A stretch of 64,000 bases of DNA from Begonia masoniana (GCA_022432975.1 CM039503.1:49765259-49829258); one strand, 5' to 3'; counted from the stretch's first letter, positions 36,586 through 48,501 are shown. Notes: generated by a model from the letters alone, not told the origin. Made by a program: numbers and translations.

Positions 36586-38724
36586 AAATAAAAAAATAAA
36601 AACAAAACAACAGAATGGCCGAAGCCATTCTGTTGTTCACGAGTGCCCGACGGCCGAGAGGAGAACAGGGGAGAGGAGGAGGCAACGCGGCGCCGTTCAC
36701 CGGCGATTTCCGACGGTCTCCGGCCAGACGACGGCGACGAACCCTGGGCTAGCGTTTCCGGCCGACTCCGCGCACGAACCGACCCGGTAAGTTGGTTTTT
36801 TGCTTCGTTTTGTGTTCAGTCTGGGCTGGGGATCACCGAGCTGCTAGAGCTCCGATCGCCGGTCGTTTTTGACTGCCCTTAGCGTCTGATTACCGAGCTC
36901 AACGCCGGCAAAGATTGCCGAGCAACAGGGAGCTCGGATTGAGCCAAAATCTGAGAACCCTTTTCTTTGAGCTTCGGGTTTCTTGTTTGAAACCTTGATT
37001 TTTCGTTAGATTATGTTAATTGGATGTTAGGGTAGTTGATTGGTGAGAAATTGGATGATAATTGATGAAAAACTAGAAAGGGGGAAATTCCGGGTTAAGG
37101 GGCAGTTTGGGTTTTTGCCATTTTGACCTGGCCACGGCAGTTTGTTTTAAAATTTCTTTTGGCAGGTTAAAATAGGTTATTAGAGGAGTACGTGGCCGTT
37201 GGAATCGTTTGATTCCGATATCCGACGCAAAAGTTACGCGCGTTCAAAGTTTCGGGTGAGTTTTACCGAACCCAAATTAATGGCCCGTTTATTTAGGTTT
37301 TAGTTTGATTAGGCTAGAAATAGTAGTTTTAGAGTAAATTGGTGAATGTAGGCGTGATTTTTAATGAAGCTTGAATGTTTATTATAGGTCGAGCCATAGG
37401 CTACGAGATGTGCCAAAACCAACGAACTACAGACGACAAGTAAGTTCTCGTGATCTTCTTTGGCCGATTGGCCTACACCGTACGTCGAATGTCGTCTCGA
37501 GGAGTTTTGGAGATGCGTTTGTTTAATTGTACTTGGTTTGGGTAGCTAGGTTTTAGGGGTTTATAGTTTACGCTTTACAGTCTTGATGGTACACGTTATT
37601 GTTTGTTTACTTTAAGATATTGAACTGTTCACGCATCACTTGTTTTAAAGAAAAACATGAAAATGAACTTCCGCACAGAGTTTTAAAGATAACGTAAAGC
37701 ATAGCATTGGCCGAAAGGCTTATTGGCCGAAAGGCGTATTGGCCGAAAGGCGTATTGGCCGAAAGGCGTATTGGTCACGCGAGGTGGGGCTCAGGCACGA
37801 CTGTACGTGTTGTAAGCGTGCACCCCTCGCTTCTAGCTGGAAAGAGTAGTCCGCCCGCTGGATGAGCTCTCTCCGGTTAGAGGGATAGGATCTCGGTGAC
37901 ACCTATTGAGCATTGCATAGTAAAGAAAATAAAGCATGATTTATCGAACTCATACGCATAGCATGCATTGCATTTACGTAGAGCTTACTAGGATTTCATC
38001 TCATAGTGTATTGTATGGTGTAGGTGACCTAGACATCGAGGCAGGTGAGGACGATGTCCCTCCTCCTGAGGCATGAGTCCAGTTGACGATGGATGCTCGC
38101 GGCAGTGTGTTGGCGCAGTCGATGCTCAACCGACCCGTGGGGAAGTATGTATAGATTTTGAGGGTTTGGGACATTTTGGGTTGATGTTTGTATAGAAATT
38201 ATAGGATGTTTGGTACTGATAGTTGATAGGTTTTATGTTTAATGTTTTAAATGTTTTGGCAAACTGTATATAGAAAATGTTTTGGTTTTAACTGTAAATT
38301 AAACGTTTTGGAACTGTTTTGTGATTTTAAAACAGGAGGATATGTTAAACTTTCAAACGGAACCACGCAGTTTATTTTCGTGAAAATGTACTTTGTTATA
38401 GTTGTGTTTCGAGTCGGTTTTGTGGTGGTATTTCAGAAGACGTATGAGTATCGGGTACTTGATGTTAAGTTGTATTGTGAAGTGTATGTTCGTGAGGTGG
38501 ATAGTAATTGTGGTATAGATAGAATTGTGTTAGTAAAATGGTGAGGTTGTATTTTGTAGATGTTTGGGTACGTATTGTTTTAAATAATTGTTTTGTAATT
38601 GTTTTAAACGTTTTATTCAATTGATTTTAAATTGTTTTCAAATTTTTTTCCGCATAAACGCTAAGGATAAAAGAAAAAGAATAATTTCGTACGGGAAATT
38701 AGGAATAGTATGAGGGACGTTACA
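36298..38724 (+). repeat. Element C 3' LTR
   Basis: 2,427 bp, near identical to the 5' LTR; visible differences are scattered substitutions and one extra GTATTGGCCGAAAGGC-type repeat (about 37706-37772). It is preceded by AATTAAGGTGGGTGGAT, the purine-rich second-strand primer site. The terminal-exon homologue is at 38024-38076 (DLDIEAGEDDVPPPEA-stop). Confidence 0.92.
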
Positions 38725-38826
38725 TCGTCACAATCTCACATCGCTTGGGGAAATATATGGAAATAAAACATATATAAGAAAACTTTCCCAAGATAGTAAG
38801 ACGCGTTTTGGAGTACAATTGGCAAC

Positions 38827-38907
38827 GGATCCCGTAAGAACTCCGAAGTTAAAAGTGCTTCGGCGAGAGTAGTACCAGGTTAGGTGACCTACTGAGAAGC
38901 CCTCGCC
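38827..38907 (+). ncRNA. 5S rRNA-like segment of Cassandra LTR 1
   Basis: It contains GGATCCCGTAAGAACTCCGA, then AGTTAAAAGTGCTT and GGCGAGAGTAGTACCAGG, followed by GTGACC, closely following the 3' two thirds of plant 5S rRNA, including the internal Pol III box A and box C regions. It is not a functional rRNA gene; the first part of 5S is missing. In Cassandra it is thought to recruit Pol III factors. Confidence 0.9.
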
Positions 38908-39273
38908 AAACAAAGCTGTGAGGAGAGGATATTAGGTTACGGCCCAATCTTCAGAGCGGACAATATCTTACTGGAAAAAAGTGGTCGTTACAAATTGTAT
39001 CAGAGCCTGTACCCAATTGGAAATGGGGCCAACGGGGTCGTTTGGCCCCTGAGAGGGGGTGATTGTGATGATCCAGATGTGTACGTATAAGTACGACTGT
39101 GGGGCAAACCTCGGGTTGCGGGGTGGATCCCGGACTCGAGTATAGGCAAATCTCGGGTCGTAAAGAGGGGATCGTCACAATCCCACATTGCTTGGGATAA
39201 TATATGAAAATAAAACATATATAAAGAAACTCTCCCAAGATAGTAAGACTCGTTTTGGAGTACAATAGGCAAC

Positions 39274-39354
39274 GGATCCCGTAAGAACTCTGAAGTTAAA
39301 AGTGCTTCGGCGAGAGTAGTACCAGGTTAGGTGACCGACTGAGAAGCCATCGCC
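39274..39354 (+). ncRNA. 5S rRNA-like segment of Cassandra LTR 2
   Basis: Same segment as at 38827, with small differences (AACTCTGAAG, GACCGACTG, GCCATCGCC). It lies in the complete middle LTR (39064-39439). Confidence 0.9.
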
Positions 39355-39719
39355 AAACAAAGCCGTGAGGGAAGGATATTGGGTTACGGCCCAATCCCCA
39401 GAGCGGACAATATCTTACCGGGAAAAAGGGGCCATTACAAATGGTATCAGAGTCTGTACCTAACCGGTAATGTGGCCAACGGGTCGTTGGGCCCCCGAAG
39501 AGGGGTGATTATGATGACCCGAATGTGTACGTATAAGTACGACTGCGAGGCAAATCTCGGGTTGTGGGGTGGATCCCGGACTCGAGTATAAGCAAATCCC
39601 GGGTCGTAAAGAGGGGGTCGTCACAATCCCACATCGCTTGGGGAAGTATATGAAAATGAAACATATGTAAGGAAACTCTCCTAAGATAGTAAGACGCGTT
39701 TTGGAGCACAATTTGCAAC

Positions 39720-39800
39720 GGATCCCATAAGAACTCCAAAGTTAAAAGTGCTTCGGCGAGAGTAGTACCAGGTTGGATGACCGACTGGGAAGCCCTCGCC
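39720..39800 (+). ncRNA. 5S rRNA-like segment of Cassandra LTR 3
   Basis: Same segment with CCCATAAGAACTCCAAAG and GGTTGGATGACC, the latter slightly closer to the 5S box C than in the other two copies. The three copies are diverged from one another. Confidence 0.9.
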
Positions 39801-39894
39801 AAACAAAGCCGTGATGGGAGGATATTGGTTTACGATCCAATCCCCAGAGCGGACAATATCTTATTAGGAAAAAGGAGTCGTCAGCGCCTTTTTT

Positions 39895-40117
39895 GTAAGG
39901 ACCCACAGCCTTTTTTCTTGGCTGGGCCCGGAGTAGCTCAAGTGGTACCATTGATGGGGAACTTATGGTCATAACCCCTGGAGACCCAGGTTCAAATCAC
40001 TGGGAAAGCAAAAACTCCTACCCCAGGGATGGAGAAGTCCATGAGTTTAGGCTGGGCCGATGGCGGTGCGTCCGCAGGCTCCGGGCCCAGCCAAGAAAAA
40101 AGGTTGGGGGTCCTTAC
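39895..40117 (+). mobile_element. tRNA-type SINE-like body with 39-bp terminal inverted repeats
   Basis: The ends GTAAGGACCCACAGCC (39895) and its inverted partner GGTTGGGGGTCCTTAC (to 40117) pair over 39 bp, including CTTGGCTGGGCCCGGAG. Just inside the left repeat lies TAGCTCAAGTGG (39934-39945), a box A match, and 43 bp further on GGTTCAAATC (39989-39998), a box B match. The spacing is right for a tRNA-type internal Pol III promoter on the plus strand. It sits near the end of Cassandra LTR 3. It could be a SINE whose copy gained inverted ends, or a MITE that carries a tRNA promoter. No target duplication is certain. Confidence 0.68.
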
Positions 40118-40123
40118 ATGAGG

Positions 40124-41005
40124 TCTATTGTTGCTTCGTTTCCCATAAGGCATTTTTGTCACTAGCTCATAATCTCGAACTAATGAATATGCATGATCTA
40201 GAGAATTGACACCTCGCAGGATAAGCTTCCGTCGTAGATCATCTTTTAAACCTTGTCGAAATCTGCTTAAAGTCATGGCCTCATCTTCCATAACTTGACT
40301 TCTCATTCGAAACTCATCGAACTGGTTAACGTATTCGGTAACTGGTTGGTTACCCTGGACAAGGGTATTCCATTGGTCCAACAAATAGTCCCGGTAGGAT
40401 TGGGGTACATACTTTAAATGAAGCCGCCGTTTCATTTCTTCCCAACTGTCAACACGAGACACACCACGTCTTACCTGGAGATCTTCGACACTCTCCCAAA
40501 ATAGTTGGGTCGTACAAGATAATTTGAAACTGGCAAATTGAACTCGTCGATTTTCTTGCACTCTATACCACCTAAAAAAATTATCTATATCTTTTATCCA
40601 CTGAATAAAGATACGAGGGTCTAAACTTCCATTGAAAGTAGGCACATCAAGCTTGATACAGCTAAATAGTTTATCATCATAGCAATTGGTAGAATGAGAA
40701 TCTCATCGATTATAATATTGACCACCATCTCGAACGTAATCCCTATATCTACGGTTATGATCAAAATGTTGTCGAGTGTCTTTCCGATGACATTGACGCT
40801 TGTCATTAGATACTACAGAATTGTCTGTATTCGAGGAATGATGATTTTGTCCTACGTTGATTAACCTATTTTGTAAGTCTTTGTGTGCCTCGCGAGTACT
40901 AACCAATTCAGTATGGAAGGTATCTAATCACTCTCGAAACTGTTGTTGATCGTTAAGTATTTGCGTTAATTTTCAGGAAATGTTAACTAATTGGGACGGT
41001 TCCAT
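40124..41005 (-). pseudogene. Element A gag (capsid region)
   Basis: An ATG at 41005-41003 opens a frame with an early stop and frameshifts. The well-kept part (about 40650-40124) contains PTFNGSLDPRIFIQWI, YVPQSYRDYLLDQW, EYVNQFDEF and RFRQGLKDDLRRKL, the standard order of the Retrotrans_gag domain of Ty3/gypsy elements. It is interrupted at 40123 by Cassandra and resumes at 27324. Confidence 0.85.
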
Positions 41006-41950
41006 ATCTAAAGCACAAGAATTAGATGAGACCTAACGACCGCTACGTAACTGCATGCAATATTACTAATGAAGGATCTTTAATGCTTAGGATCTTGAAT
41101 GAATTGCAAATTAAGATCAATAAACAAATAGTGCTTGTAATGAATAATATCCACTACGACCAACTACCACAATTGATTTTATTTATCTAATATTGAGATT
41201 ATGTTATTTTTAATAAAGCAAACAACTAGAATTGATATTTCAAAATAACAAAGCGAAGGCCCAAAAACATACCAGAAAATCACCGTTAATTTGATTATCA
41301 GAACGAACAATTAATTGGGTGATGGCAAAATAATCAGCAGAGGTTATATCAAGGAATAGTTTAATGAAAAGTATGAAATAATCAACAGAGATTAAATCAC
41401 ATGGCAGTTTAAATTAGATGGCATTTAGGTAGCTAAATAGTTTGGTTTAATATGGTGACAGGTCACGAAGATTGATATGCATATGAATCAGAGGCATGGA
41501 TAAGTCACAACACAAGAACAAAATCAACGCAAAATTTAAAAATAACAGTATCGAGAAATTAATAAAAGTTTGGAACAGAAAACTCCCTGTATCGATAAGT
41601 TTACTCGAAGATAAGCGATGTTTGATGAATGGACCTCCAGATCAACAGCGATCAGCCCAATGGATCCAATCACACAAGTAATTATGTTCACTAAAACCGA
41701 AAGCTCCCAAAATGTGATTTTATAAATAGGGACTGCAAGGCAGGGAACTATTAGGGCAGATGCTTGATGGGTACAAAAAGTTTCAAGCAAAACTTCAGAT
41801 TTTCGGATAAACAGTAACTCTGGTCGATGAACAGTACCACGATGAACATTAACTCCGGTTGATGAACAATACCCCAAACGATGAACAGTAGCAGAACGCG
41901 AAAAATCAAGGTATTAAATCAAGATTTTATTGTTTGAGAAAACAATAAAA

Positions 41951-41966
41951 CCTGCTTTGATACCAA
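41951..41966 (-). other. Element A primer-binding site
   Basis: The minus strand reads TTGGTATCAAAGCAGG a few bases inside the 5' LTR; it matches the initiator tRNA-Met 3' end apart from one change (TATCAAAGC for TATCAGAGC). The segment 41006-41950 is element A's untranslated leader, with no convincing gene. Confidence 0.85.
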
Positions 41967-41971
41967 TTTGA

Positions 41972-42231
41972 TGTAGGTTATAGCTGAAAAGAGAAGAAAT
42001 GAGAGAGAAAGCTAGAGAGAGGTAGGGTCAAGAAAATAGCAAATCATTGCAATTCATTCATAATAATCATCAACTGTACTTCTAGGTTACAATACTAGCA
42101 CTTAAATAGAAAACAATTAGGATTAACCCTAACGAATGAGAAATAATCTTAAAAAAAGATAAATAGACTTTAATTGAAATAAATAAATAAAATATATAAA
42201 TAATATAATTAAAATGACGAGGATGTCATCA
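41972..42231 (-). repeat. Element A 5' LTR
   Basis: 260 bp, TGATGACATCC to AACCTACA on the minus strand, and homologous to 15889-16135. The short LTR and the adjacent primer site fix the orientation of the whole element. Confidence 0.85.
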
Positions 42232-44330
42232 TCTGAAAAGTTGGGAAATTACTTTCTTTAATATTATATTCCCATAAAACTGTAAATTTTGTTATTTTTT
42301 CTTCTTTGGGAATGAAGGTTTGGTAGAGTCATCATGTCTTTAATCCATACTAAATGAGTTATTCAGTATACTTTCCACTAACAGAGCAAGGCTCTTTGAT
42401 ATGGACTTGAATTTTGTCTTCAACTCTCATCTCTTCTAAATAACCATTAGATATAGCTTTGGTTTTCGAATTTTTTTAGAGTTTCATTGTTATTATTTTT
42501 GGATAATTCACCATCTACTCTTTCTACGTTTCTTGTTGCAAGTCGAGGAGTGGTTATTGAGAACTCTTGATTTATCAAAACTTTAGTTAATTTTTTCATT
42601 CTGATGGATTATGTTGTTATTTTTTTATTAATAGATGATGTTTTTGTTTAGATGCTTAATTTTGTGCAGTTCTTCAACTCATAATAGAATATCAATAACA
42701 TGGTTTGTTAAAAGATATATGTAACAAAGCAAATCTACTAATTTGTTGTTTATGTGAGGGATTGTGGGTGGACGACAAAATTTAGTAGAATGATGATATG
42801 ACTTCTTCAATATGGAGGAGCATGCCTAGTTGATGAATGTCTTTTTGTTATCAGACAACAAAAAGGAGTCTAATTTTCATTGGAATGAAGCACTATCAAG
42901 ATTTCATGTCTTGGTTTACATGTGAAAATAGATTAAGTTTTTACGTGTCTAAATTTTTCTAACAAAGTTTTAATATTTTTTCTTATTCTCACAAGATGAT
43001 CTATCCTTTTTAAAATTTCTAGGACTCCAAACAAGTCTGCAATCCATTGTAACACTTCTCCCTAAAGTTCTGGGTATGGTCATAACATCGAAAGCAGCTT
43101 TCATTACGTATGTCTTCTTTTTTTATAGAAATTCAAATGACATAATTTCATTATTCACATAATTATATCTTTTTAATTAATTTTTTTTTATGTGCTCAAA
43201 AATTAGGTTGTGAATCACATTAAAAAAATATATGAACTTGACGCATACTTGTATTGCACGTACTGAAAACTAGTATTTTTACGTAAATGGAGTAATTCTC
43301 TACTTTTTTAAAAATGTCATTTATTATCATGATTAGTAATTTTTTTAAATAATCCAATGTAATTCATATAAATAAACTATATGTAGATATATAGTATATG
43401 CTTTGATTATCTTGTGGATGTGACATCTTTTTTTTATTGATCTGACAAACCATTACCTTGATCCTACCACAAAGCACATGCACCCAATAATAAAATAATT
43501 TATATATTTCAAATCCAATTAAATTAATCAACAAATGCATGAGTTATACTTAAACACATATTCCATGTTGTTTATATATTATAGTTAAAATCTGTACAAC
43601 AATAGTGGTGGGTGCGGGTTCGGTTCGTCCCGTTCTACTCTGGAACCAGAATTAGAACCGTGGATTCTAGTTCTGTTCTTTTTTCTTTGAATTATTTATA
43701 TATTTTTGTTGTTTTAGGTCATATTTTCGTAGTTTAGTTTTGGTTTGGGCCGACTTCTGGTATGAGCCGTTTTTTAAGATTTTGAGTTGAGTTTTAATCG
43801 ATGTTCGGGTTGAATATTTGACCCACGGTTCGGTTTTCACGATTCTTGACAATGTAGAACCGGAACCAAGATCGAACCACGCGGTTTTTGAAAACGTTGA
43901 GTAGGAATAGTGAGTAAGTAGAACCAGCCCAAATCAGAATTGAACCACATGGTTCCCAGTTGGACTTTTCCACCCCTGTGTAACCATGAAATTGATCATG
44001 TAATATATTTTGATGAAGATTTAAAAAAAAAATGATATTTTTACCTTTAAAAAAATATAAAAATGGAATTTTCCCAGGGATGTGTTGTCTAGTAATAATA
44101 ATATATTTAAATTAAAATACAATTCTTGCATAGTCTGTTTCTGTAATTTTTTCAATAAAGTTCTAGTAATTAATTCTTGATAAGTACGGAAATAACTAAG
44201 ATTACATCGAATCTCTTAATTTTTTTTCTAAGATTACGAGATTAATATCTGTTAATAAAATGAGGTCTTCGTTTAATCCCTTGAAAGTCAACCAGTAAAT
44301 CGAAAAGAATTGCACAGGACGCCGGAAGAA
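42232..44330. other. A+T-rich intergenic stretch with a decayed hAT-like element
   Basis: Most of this stretch holds nothing I can name. At about 43605-43978, GGTGGGTGCGGGTTCGGTTC on the left and CCACCCCTGTG on the right enclose a GGTTC/GAACC-rich segment, resembling a degenerate copy of the hAT-like element at 56543-57490. No ORF is supported. Confidence 0.45.
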
Positions 44331-45156
44331 CTGTTTGATTCGGGTCAAGCAATGGCTTCTTCAACGGCAATTCTGTCTGAAATGTGAAAACTGGAGGTGG
44401 GTCAATCCTAATTTATGTTTTAGATGCATGTGTTTTTGTGGGTGTTCGATTCAGACACTGACAGCTCTGTGTTTTACTCTATCGAACATGGAATTTTCCT
44501 CAATTATTCCCTCGATCTTCTCTGCTCCTGCAATTATTCAGCGACTCCCATGTTCAGTGAAGGCGCTTTCTCATCCGTTTTCCCCTTTATCTTTATGTGA
44601 AGAATCAAAAGTTTCTTTCTCCTGTTTGGATTTTCTCCTCAGCCTGTGAAAACCCAACCAAAAGTTTCGATTCTTTTTGTTGTTTTTCACATTATTTGAG
44701 GTTACAGAGATGGGGTTTTATTTGCAGAAAGTGACAAATGCTTTTGTGGTATAAAGTCGTTTTCTCTTTTGGTGAAATAGCTCCCTCTCTTGTTTTCTGA
44801 GCTACCTCGTTTGTTTCGCGGGTTTGTGTTTTTTTTGTTCTTTGTTTCATTTTTCGTGATTAATTTCTTCTGGGTTTCGATGAAGATTTGTTGTTTTTTG
44901 CTCCTAGAATGTTCTCTCTCCGCCATTGTTGAAACCCTCAAGCTCAACCCAGCCAAATCTGAATCTAATGGCGTCCATTTTTCTCTCTGATTGGAGATTT
45001 TTTTGCTTAGTTTAACCTGTTTTTGGTAATTAACACCCTCTGGGTCTAAAGCTCTTCCCAAATTTTCCATCTCTGCAAACTCCATATCGATTGATCTTTA
45101 ATTCTTTTCATCTGGGTTTCTCTTTTCAGAGGGATGCATATTGAGGGTCCGCAAAA

Positions 45157-48100
45157 ATGGCGAATCTCGTCCCTGGTGTGCTCCTCAAGCTTCTTCAACA
45201 CATGAATACAGACGTGAAAGTTGCAGGGGAGCATAGGTCGTCTCTTTTGCAGGTCGTCAGTATCGTCCCAGCTCTTGCCGGAAGTGAGCTTTTTCCAAAC
45301 CAAGGTTTTTATCTAAAAGTCTCTGATTCTTCTCACGCCACATACGTTTCACTTCCCGATGAACACGACGATCTAATTCTCAGCGATAAAATCCAATTGG
45401 GTCAGTTCATTCACGTCGAACGGCTGGAATCGGCTTCTCCAGTCCCAATTCTTCACGGTTTTCGGCCGATTCCAGGCCGACACCCTTGTGTGGGAAGCCC
45501 GGAAGATATTGTCGCGACTCATTCTCTTAATTTTCTCAGTAGTTCTTCTGTGAGTTCTAAGACCGGGGAAAAGGTGAAATCGGGTTCAAAGGAGAAATCT
45601 TCAAATCTAAGATTGAACAGGATTAGTGTCAAGGAAGAACAATCCGAGAAGAAAGTGCCGTCTTTTAGTCGATCTAAATCGAATTTATACAAATCTGCAC
45701 TGAATTTGGACGTCAAAAGGGAATCATTGACTAGACTTAAGTCTTCCAAGTCGATCCCTTCGTCTCCGACGAGTTGTTATTCGTTGCCAAGTTCGTTCGA
45801 AAAATTTTCCAGTGGGATCAAGCAACAAGAAGCAAAGATCAAGGGGCCAGAGAAAGGAACAGCTCGGGCGGGGCTACCAGAAAAGTCTGCCTCTGTTCGA
45901 TCTGCCAGTCCGACTGTAAGGAAAGCTTCGATGGTTAATCCAATAAGAAATTTGGTTCAGGGTATTGAGCTGGGGGCTAAGGCTTTGAGGAAGAGTTGGG
46001 AAGGGAATATGGAGGTAAAGAATAAAGATAACTCAAAATTTAGAGCTACCAAGCTCGAGCCAAAGCCCGATCTCCTGAATTCTGTGAGTTCATTCATTCT
46101 TGTCGTCGAATATTCATAATCTTCGTTGTGAATATTTGATGTATTTGTACTTAAAATCGTATGTTTTCGTCATGTTATTCATGCTACCAGCCATTTTAAC
46201 GGTTTATCAAAACATGAAACTTGCGTAAATTATCATACATTTTATTATCGAAAAATGATCAAGAGTTCTTATTCATCACACTTATATGTAAAAATCAGTC
46301 AACACGTTTCTAATACGTTCGACATGTATTTGCCAGGCTCCTAGAAAAAGTACGTCGAGCGAAAAGATGCAATCGAAAGAGGAGAACAAGGTTCAGCTAT
46401 CCACGAAGTCGACAAAAGAGGAGAACAAAGTTCAGACCTCAAAGAAATCTGCAGCAAACGGAGACATGGAGGGGGAGAACTCAAATAAGAAAAGAACTTC
46501 AGCTGGAAAGAAATTGCCAAATGATTCAGCTCATAAAGGGCCTCTGGGAAATTTGGTAAAGATCCCGTTGAATAATAGAAGATTGGCAGACAGTCATCTG
46601 TCGTGGGCGTCCCTCCCACCATCGCTTGCCAAGCTCGGAAAGGTACAATGCCTAACCCTGTAAAATGCCAAACCAAACTGAAACATCATATTTTTTTGTT
46701 TTGCTATTTCAATCTCTCATCTTCACCAGCAATCTGAATTTTTTCTCCTTAAAATTTACAAATATGTTATGGTTTTTTATCACGGCAGGAAGTTTTGAAG
46801 CACAGAGATGCAGCTCAAACAGCTGCAGTAGAGGCAATGCAAGAAGCTTCTGTGGCAGAGAGCATACTTCGATGTTTAAGGTATAATTCAACGCTATTTT
46901 CTTAAAAGTGGCATGTTTTGTAGTTTTATGGGGAGATTGTGTTCTTGAGAAATAATTATCGAACTTGACGCTGTTATGTTAGGTTTATCTAATAATATGC
47001 GAATTTTTCTTTGATAGTTTCAACATGAGTTGAACTTCTTTCTTCTGCAGCACATATTCTGAGCTAACCATTTCTGCCAAAGATGACAACCCACAACCTA
47101 CAGTAGAGCAGTTTTTGTCCCTCCATGCTAGCTTGACCCGTGCTCGTACCATCACCGACTCGCTATTTAAAACTATTCCCTCCGAATCATCACTCGAAGG
47201 TGAAGAGGCGCCATCGGAAGAAGCCGTAAAACTCACTTCAGACAGAAGAAAATTAGCAACTTTATGGATCCAAGCCGCTTTGGTCTCGAATCTATCGACT
47301 TTTTCGGTATACAGCAAGGAACCTAATTTGTTTCCGGCTCCATTTCAGAAAAACTCCGGGAGTCAACCTCTACTGGTTCTTGAAAATTCGTCCAAAAACT
47401 CTTCATCGAAACCCATATCCAAAACTCGCCAGGCGCTCGGATGGAAGTCTGTATCCACGATGACATCTCGTCGTGTAGGTGATGGACCAACTGTTAATCA
47501 AAAGCCTCATGTTCAACCTTTGCCGGAATGGGTTAGAGGTAAACATTCATATAAGTAGTAGGATTTTATCATTTTTCTAGCATATTTTGGAATTTATTTA
47601 GGATTTCTGTCCATTGATATTTTGTTGTCACAGACAATTGAGACCCTAAATTATTTCTTCTCTAACAAAACCATCCTTCTACTTTGGATCATTAACAAAA
47701 CAAAAAAATATCTTGATAACATTTGTAAAATGTATTACATTTTTCGCTGGTTATTGTCATTTTAACTTACCTTAGTTATTTAATTCAGTCGATTTGAAGC
47801 ACACACTCAATTTATTGCAATGTTTTATATTCTTCGAAATCGATTGTGATATCGAGTATGTGCGATAAATCAACTAAGTCAAGATAACTATGGTAAGTTA
47901 AAATTACCATTACAAGTAAAAAACTTGAAATATTTTACGAATTTTATAAAAAACATGAGTCAATTTTATAATGCAATTTTGCTAAAAAAATAATTTAGTG
48001 TGTCAGTTGTCTATGATCCTGAAGTTCAGCTTAAGTTGTAATTTACCCTTTTTGTTTATTTGAATATCTTGGAGGTTTATCACTTAGTTTCATTCACTTA

Positions 48101-48501
48101 ATTTCTCTCCCAAGTTCATAGTTCTATGTTCTATAACAGGCAATGGCCTCAATGAAGCCGTTGAATTGGCAGACATATTACGGACTCAATTGCAAGACTG
48201 GTTTCTCGGGTTTGTGGAGAGATTCCTTGACGCAGAAGTGGACACATCGGTTTTGTCAGATAACAGTCAAGTACCTGGGATTTTGACCCAGCTCAAGAGC
48301 GTAAATGATTGGCTGGACGAGATTGGATCGACCAAAGACGAAGTAGAAACCACGCACGTTTCTTCCGAGACAATAGACAGGCTACGGAAGAAGATTTACG
48401 AGTATCTTCTCACACACGTCGAATCTGCAGCTGCTGCGCTTGGGACTGGATCTCAACCGCCATCTCAGGTCGATAAAAACGAACAGAAAGTACGAAGATG
48501 A
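45157..48501 (+). CDS. DUF936 protein (CORD family, microtubule-associated), five exons
   Basis: Exons: 45157-46083, 46337-46642, 46789-46880, 47051-47538 and 48140-48501, all GT-AG with consistent phases, giving 724 residues. The N-terminal DUF936 block covers residues 1 to about 125 ([63 protein letters not shown]). A long Ser/Lys-rich disordered middle follows (about 130-410). The conserved helical C-terminus starts with [18 protein letters not shown] and ends with [20 protein letters not shown]. Known members of this plant family (Arabidopsis CORD1) bind cortical microtubules and affect secondary wall patterning; a like role here is inference. AG at about 45129 suggests a 5' UTR intron ending 28 bp before the ATG. 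The gene appears intact. Confidence 0.9.

Larger units (their letters stand above)
27441..38724 (+). mobile_element. Element C: large non-autonomous LTR retrotransposon (LARD-like)
   Basis: It begins TGTAACACCCGGG and ends GGGACGTTACA, with an exact TCGTC duplication (27436-27440 and 38725-38729) inside the Cassandra LTR. LTRs of about 2.4 kb are near identical to each other, so it is younger than its host elements. The internal part has a primer site, a gag remnant with zinc knuckle, about 3 kb with no coding capacity, and a purine-rich tract. There is no protease, RT or integrase, so it must rely on another element's enzymes. Its internal non-coding sequence aligns with that of element B. 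Confidence 0.92.
27330..40118 (+). mobile_element. Cassandra-type TRIM with three LTRs (LTR-int-LTR-int-LTR)
   Basis: LTR 1 is 27330-27440 plus 38730-38992 (split by element C), LTR 2 is 39064-39439 and LTR 3 is about 39510-40118 (enlarged by the TIR/SINE-like insert). LTRs are about 375 bp, start TGTGATGA and end TTACA. The two internal parts are only about 70 bp, each with a tRNA-Met-type primer site (for example ATGGTATCAGAG at 39441). Every LTR carries a 5S rRNA-like segment, the hallmark of Cassandra. The flanks GGAGG (27325-27329) and TGAGG (40119-40123) are a one-mismatch target duplication, and removal rejoins element A's gag in frame. No protein is encoded, as expected for a TRIM. 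Confidence 0.9.
15889..42231 (-). mobile_element. Element A: Ty3/gypsy chromovirus, defective, split by nested insertions
   Basis: The order on the minus strand is LTR, tRNA-Met primer site, gag, zinc knuckle, protease, reverse transcriptase, RNase H remnant, integrase, chromodomain, LTR. That is the canonical Ty3/gypsy chromovirus order. About 20 kb of the span is later insertions. The two LTR copies differ at roughly one base in ten, and gag, RT and integrase carry stops, frameshifts and deletions, so the copy is old and inactive. The lineage within chromoviruses is not assigned. No clear target duplication was found at the outer ends; the left boundary is approximate. Confidence 0.88.

Noticed and set aside
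38827..39800. Three genuine 5S rRNA genes
   Set aside because: The first part of 5S is missing in all three and each is embedded in a TRIM LTR with primer site; this is the Cassandra signature, not a 5S cluster.
39934..39998. A tRNA gene on the plus strand
   Set aside because: Boxes A and B are present but no acceptor stem or anticodon arm can be drawn; it is a SINE-like promoter only.
41536..41877. 113-codon minus-strand ORF in the leader of element A
   Set aside because: It lies between primer site and gag, with no domain; repeated GAACAGTA words give a low-complexity translation.
44335..44649. 104-codon ORF upstream of the DUF936 gene
   Set aside because: It has no domain and lies in the probable 5' leader; a 5' UTR intron ending near 45129 explains the region better.
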